NCBI GenBank assembly: GCA_016717165.1
Contig: JADKGA010000001.1
Location: 1-64,000, forward strand
DNA: 64,000 nt
Direction: 5' to 3'
From: Candidatus Lutibacillus vidarii
GTDB taxonomy: Bacteria; Actinomycetota; Actinomycetes; Actinomycetales; Dermatophilaceae
The notes beneath the pieces were generated by a model, which saw only the letters and a list, made by a program, of their open reading frames with translations, did no database searches and was not told where the DNA came from. Made by a program: the position numbers and the translations under genes. This document shows, piece by piece, positions 61,347 through 64,000 of this stretch (its first letter is position 1; each line of letters opens with the position of its first letter).

Positions 61347-62564
61347 ATGAGCGAGAATTGGTCTCTGGTGACAAGTTCGCCGCAGGCCCGGCCCTGGGCG
61401 GCGATCAGCCCCCAGATCGCCGAGGTGCTCCGACCGGTCCTGCCCCGGCTGGCCGAGGAGATCCTCGAGCAGGTTGCCGGCGAGCTGCCGATGCTCGGCC
61501 GGGACCTCGCCGGCCCGTACGGGGTCGCGCTCAAGGCCGGGGTGGAGCAGGCGCTGGAGCACTTCCTCGGGCTGCTCGGCGCGGACCGGCCGGCCCTCGA
61601 CGAGCGGCTCCGCAACCTCTACGAGAGCTTCGGCGCGCGGGAGGACAAGCACGGACGGACCCTGGAGATCCTCCTGGCCGCCTACCGTCGGGGGGCTCGC
61701 GGGGCCTGGGAGCACTTCTCCCGCGCCGCCCTCGAGGCCGACGTGCCGACCCAGGACGTTGTCCGGCTCGCCGAGGCGATCTTCGCCTATATCGAGGAGC
61801 TCTCGCACGCCAGCGCGGTCGGCTTCGCCCAGGAGCACTCCGACCGGGCCGGCCGGCGCAACCTCGTCCGTCAGCAGCTCGGCGAGGTGCTGCTCTTCGA
61901 GGGGGCCGCGACCGCCCCCGCCCGCGTCGCCGAGCTCGCCGCGGAGGCCGGCTGGGCGGTCCCTGAGCGCGTGGCGGCGCTGGTCCTGCCCACGGTCGCC
62001 GGCGCCGAAGGGCGGCGCACTCCGCTGCTCCCCGACGAGATCCTCCTCGCCGTCTCGGACACCGAGAGCCTGGCCATCGTCTCCGCCGACGCCCTGCGCC
62101 GGTCCAGCGCGGCCCTCGCCAAGGCGTCGCGCACCGGCGAGGAAAGTGTGTATGTCGGCACCGTCCGGGCCCTGGCCGAGGCGCCCGTCTCGTTGGCCCA
62201 TGCCCGGGCGGTGCAGCGCCTCGTCCTGGAGGGCGTCGTCCCGGGCGCGCCGGTGGTCTCGGCCCAGGACCATCTGACCGACCTGGTCCTGCACGCCGAC
62301 CCCCGGCTGCTCGCCGACCTCACCGCCGACGCGCTGGCCCCGCTGCAGGGCCTCTCGCCGGGCCGGCGGGAGATCCTCGCCGCCACCCTGCGGGTCTGGC
62401 TCGCCGCCCAGGGGGACCGGCTCGCCGCGGCCGCGGAGCTCGAGGTCCACCCGCAGACCGTGAGCTACCGGATGTCACGACTCGAGGACCTCTTCGGGCC
62501 CGCGCTGAGGGACCCGCGGCGCCGGCTCGCCATCCAGCTCGCCCTGGCCGGCCGCCCGCGCTGA
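61347..62564 (+). CDS. PucR-family transcriptional regulator
   Basis: Protein of 405 aa. A helical N-terminal half (EILEQVAGELPMLGRDLAGP, HGRTLEILLAAYRRGARGAW) precedes a GGDEF-like degenerate middle, and the C-terminal HTH is PucR type: ILAATLRVWLAAQGDRLAAA and ELEVHPQTVSYRMSRLEDLF. It is divergent from the nitronate monooxygenase gene, 56 bases apart, and so is its likely regulator. ATG 61347 is the start; a TGA-containing GCGCTGACC motif is repeated after its stop. Confidence 0.8.
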   Translation: MSENWSLVTSSPQARPWAAISPQIAEVLRPVLPRLAEEILEQVAGELPMLGRDLAGPYGVALKAGVEQALEHFLGLLGADRPALDERLRNLYESFGAREDKHGRTLEILLAAYRRGARGAWEHFSRAALEADVPTQDVVRLAEAIFAYIEELSHASAVGFAQEHSDRAGRRNLVRQQLGEVLLFEGAATAPARVAELAAEAGWAVPERVAALVLPTVAGAEGRRTPLLPDEILLAVSDTESLAIVSADALRRSSAALAKASRTGEESVYVGTVRALAEAPVSLAHARAVQRLVLEGVVPGAPVVSAQDHLTDLVLHADPRLLADLTADALAPLQGLSPGRREILAATLRVWLAAQGDRLAAAAELEVHPQTVSYRMSRLEDLFGPALRDPRRRLAIQLALAGRPR

Positions 62565-62612
62565 CCGGGCGCCGGGCGCTGACCGCGCTGACCTGGCGCC
62601 CGCGCTGACCGG
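62558..62612 (+). repeat. Repeated stop-codon region after the PucR gene
   Basis: GCGCTGACC recurs at spacings of 18, 9 and 17 bases after the regulator's stop (TGA at 62562, 62580, 62589, 62606), so two reading frames receive extra stops. Less regular than the GPx, MBL and DUF1905 cases. Confidence 0.6.
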
Positions 62613-62616
62613 ACGC

Positions 62617-63825
62617 TCAGCTCGGGTGCGGCAGCCGCCGCAACCCGGGGATGGCGGCCTGCGCCGTTCCCCAGACCGCCGCGGTCACCGACTGCAGCCA
62701 CTGCGTGGCACCCGCCGCGTGCTCGCCGTCCAGCGCGTGCACCGCGTCGAGGTATGCCGTCCCGGCCCGGGCGGCCGCCTCGAGCACCTCCAGCACCGCC
62801 GGTCGAGCCGGGTCCGGCGCCACCACCGCAGCGGCCGAGACGACGGCCGCCAAGTGGTCGCGCAGGCCCTGCCGCAGCTCGTCGCTGGGCTCGACCTTGT
62901 CGACCATCGCGAGCAGCCGGGCGGTCCGCTCCGCCCACGCCCGGTCGACCAGCTCCAGTGCGCCTTCGAGGACGAGCTCCCCGAGCGGTTGGGCCCGGAA
63001 GAAGGGCGCCCTGGCGCGCTCGTACCACAACCGCAGCGCCCGGAGGTTGGCGAGGTACTCGATATTTCGTGCCACCGACCGGTTGATCGTGCGGTAGGCG
63101 CCCTTGGTGAAGGGCTGGTGGATCGACGGAGGCGGCCCGACGACGACGAGCTGCCCCTCGACGGGGACGTCACTGCGCAGGATCGACCCCGCCCCGACGA
63201 CCGTCCCGTACGCCACCTGAACCGGCCCGACCGAGCCGCCCTGGCCGCCGAGGAAGATCGGCGGCTCACGCAGCAGCACCCCGCGGGGCACGTCCCCGAA
63301 GAGCGAGGGCGTCGCCTTGTCCCCTTCGGGGGTGAAGTTGAAGTGGATATAGGAGGACCCAACCTCGGAGTGGTCCCGACGGCTGCGGCCGCCGGCCATG
63401 AGGCAGTCGCAGAAGTTGATCAAGGACCCCAGGGTCACATAGGGCAGCAGGATGGTCTGCTTCAGCCCGACGCAGTGCGCTCCGTTGGCCTGCTCCTCCA
63501 GCAGGGTGCCCTCCCGGACGTGGTGCCCCAGGCCCAGGCTGGCGCCGTCGAGGAAGACCGAGTCGGCGGCATACCCACCCTTGAGGGCGACCCCAGGACC
63601 AAGGTGACAGTCGACGAGGGTGACCGGGCCCTCGGCTCCCAGGGTGACCCCGGCCGAGAGCACGGTTCGCGCACCCGAGATGCGGCAGCCGGGGTGGATG
63701 ACGACACCGTCGCCGCTGACTCGGTCGGGGTCGACCTCGGGGCCGATGTCGACGCTCCACGGAGCGCGGACCTCGACCCCCTTGGCGATCAGGGCGGCGA
63801 CGGGCGCGGGAAGGTCACGATCCAC
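62617..63825 (-). CDS. Left-handed beta-helix (GlmU-like) protein
   Basis: Protein of 402 aa. Hexapeptide-type repeats run from GDGVVIHPGCRISGARTVLS through GVTLGAEGPVTLVDCHLGPG and GVALKGGYAADSVFLDGASL, with YVTLGSLINFCDCLMAGGRS, DHSEVGSSYIHFNFTPEGDK and GVLLREPPIFLGGQGGSVGP later. These resemble UDP-GlcNAc pyrophosphorylase-related beta-helix proteins. No nucleotidyltransferase domain is present. The C-terminal part is helical. Substrate unknown. ATG 63825 is the start; a tandem repeat lies upstream. Confidence 0.7.
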   Translation of the reverse strand: MDRDLPAPVAALIAKGVEVRAPWSVDIGPEVDPDRVSGDGVVIHPGCRISGARTVLSAGVTLGAEGPVTLVDCHLGPGVALKGGYAADSVFLDGASLGLGHHVREGTLLEEQANGAHCVGLKQTILLPYVTLGSLINFCDCLMAGGRSRRDHSEVGSSYIHFNFTPEGDKATPSLFGDVPRGVLLREPPIFLGGQGGSVGPVQVAYGTVVGAGSILRSDVPVEGQLVVVGPPPSIHQPFTKGAYRTINRSVARNIEYLANLRALRLWYERARAPFFRAQPLGELVLEGALELVDRAWAERTARLLAMVDKVEPSDELRQGLRDHLAAVVSAAAVVAPDPARPAVLEVLEAAARAGTAYLDAVHALDGEHAAGATQWLQSVTAAVWGTAQAAIPGLRRLPHPS

Positions 63826-63847
63826 GCAGCCGACTCTATGCCCGGAC

Positions 63848-63922
63848 CGGGACCAGGTCAGGACCAGGCGCAGCGTCAGGACCAGGCAGAGGGTCAGGAC
63901 CAGGCAGAGCGTCAGGACCGGT
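63848..63922. repeat. Tandem repeat upstream of beta-helix gene
   Basis: Three to four imperfect copies of a 21-base unit close to GTCAGGACCAGGCAGAGCGT C lie between the beta-helix gene start and the end of the next gene. Confidence 0.75.
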
Positions 63923-63928
63923 CGAGTG

Positions 63929-64000
63929 TCAGTATCGGGACCGCATCGTCTTGATGACGTCGAGGTACTGGCTGCGCTCGTACGCCGACGGGTCGGCCAC
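63929..64000 (-). CDS. C-terminal end of an unidentified gene, cut by window edge
   Basis: The minus strand encodes VADPSAYERSQYLDVIKTMR SRY and then TGA (63931-63929). Only 23 residues are visible, so the family cannot be named. The gene reads into the window from beyond position 64000, on the same strand as the beta-helix gene. Confidence 0.55.
   Translation of the reverse strand: MADPSAYERSQYLDVIKTMRSRY

Noticed and set aside
1..64000. tRNA, rRNA or tmRNA genes
   Set aside because: No cloverleaf with a T-loop GTTCGAxxC and CCA end, and no rRNA-like stretch, was recognised by eye.

Overview
The window is high-GC actinobacterial DNA. Gene families typical of Actinomycetota (LytR-CpsA-Psr protein, MalT-like LuxR regulator, DUF3516 helicase, SCO6745-like protein), GTG starts and apparently leaderless promoters suggest Micrococcales, perhaps an Intrasporangiaceae/Dermatophilaceae-like organism. 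The family assignment is inference. No rRNA or tRNA gene was found.

Layout. (1) 1-8.1 kb is badly frame-disrupted. The minus strand carries recognisable but repeatedly frameshifted genes: a secreted lamin-tail-domain nuclease, a helical protein, a small hypothetical protein, an HNH endonuclease next to a truncated ISL3 transposase, and a lower-GC module of PqqD-like protein, ABC ATPase and two ABC-2 permeases with a possible short precursor peptide upstream. (2) 8.4-16.3 kb: excalibur-domain remnant, a VorDABC-type 2-oxoacid:ferredoxin oxidoreductase operon with a P-loop ATPase, a secreted PKD protein, a VapBC pair, an ArsR/CDF metal-efflux pair and a glutathione peroxidase. (3) 16.3-36.9 kb: PhyH-type dioxygenase, beta-CASP nuclease, SDR, LCP protein, subtilase, MalT-like regulator, CNNM/CBS protein, MazG-like protein, LigD polymerase-domain protein, Lon-N protein, MBL hydrolase, FAH protein, Nudix hydrolase and a CaCA antiporter. 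(4) 36.9-42.4 kb: a lactate/glycolate module, with a divergent FadR-type regulator and a permease-GlcD-GlcF operon behind a clear operator. (5) 42.4-53.4 kb: OsmC, YceI, an undescribed membrane-protein/receiver/VWA operon, a DUF3516 helicase, phosphatase, a TetR regulator with a histone-H1-like tail, ArsC-like protein and an HTH regulator. (6) 53.7-57.0 kb: OxyR, AhpF and AhpC. (7) 57-64 kb: DUF294 protein, DnaQ-like exonuclease, nitronate monooxygenase with divergent PucR regulator, beta-helix protein and a partial gene.

Two repeat families stand out. One is arrays of abutting 28-bp units closed by inverted arms (eight units at 16.6 kb, nine at 31.8 kb, one at 18.3 kb). The other is a long perfect palindrome present three times (47.1, 50.2, 59.8 kb), each copy beside an exact DnaA-box sequence (TTATCCACA) and each at the 3' end of genes. 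Also unusual are a window-wide enrichment of GTATGNC/GNCATAC and genes whose stop codon is tandemly repeated downstream with a period that is not a multiple of three. Stress defence (AhpCF-OxyR, GPx, OsmC) and oxidative carbon use (lactate/glycolate) are well represented beside an oxygen-sensitive-type ferredoxin oxidoreductase, which suggests a facultative life style.
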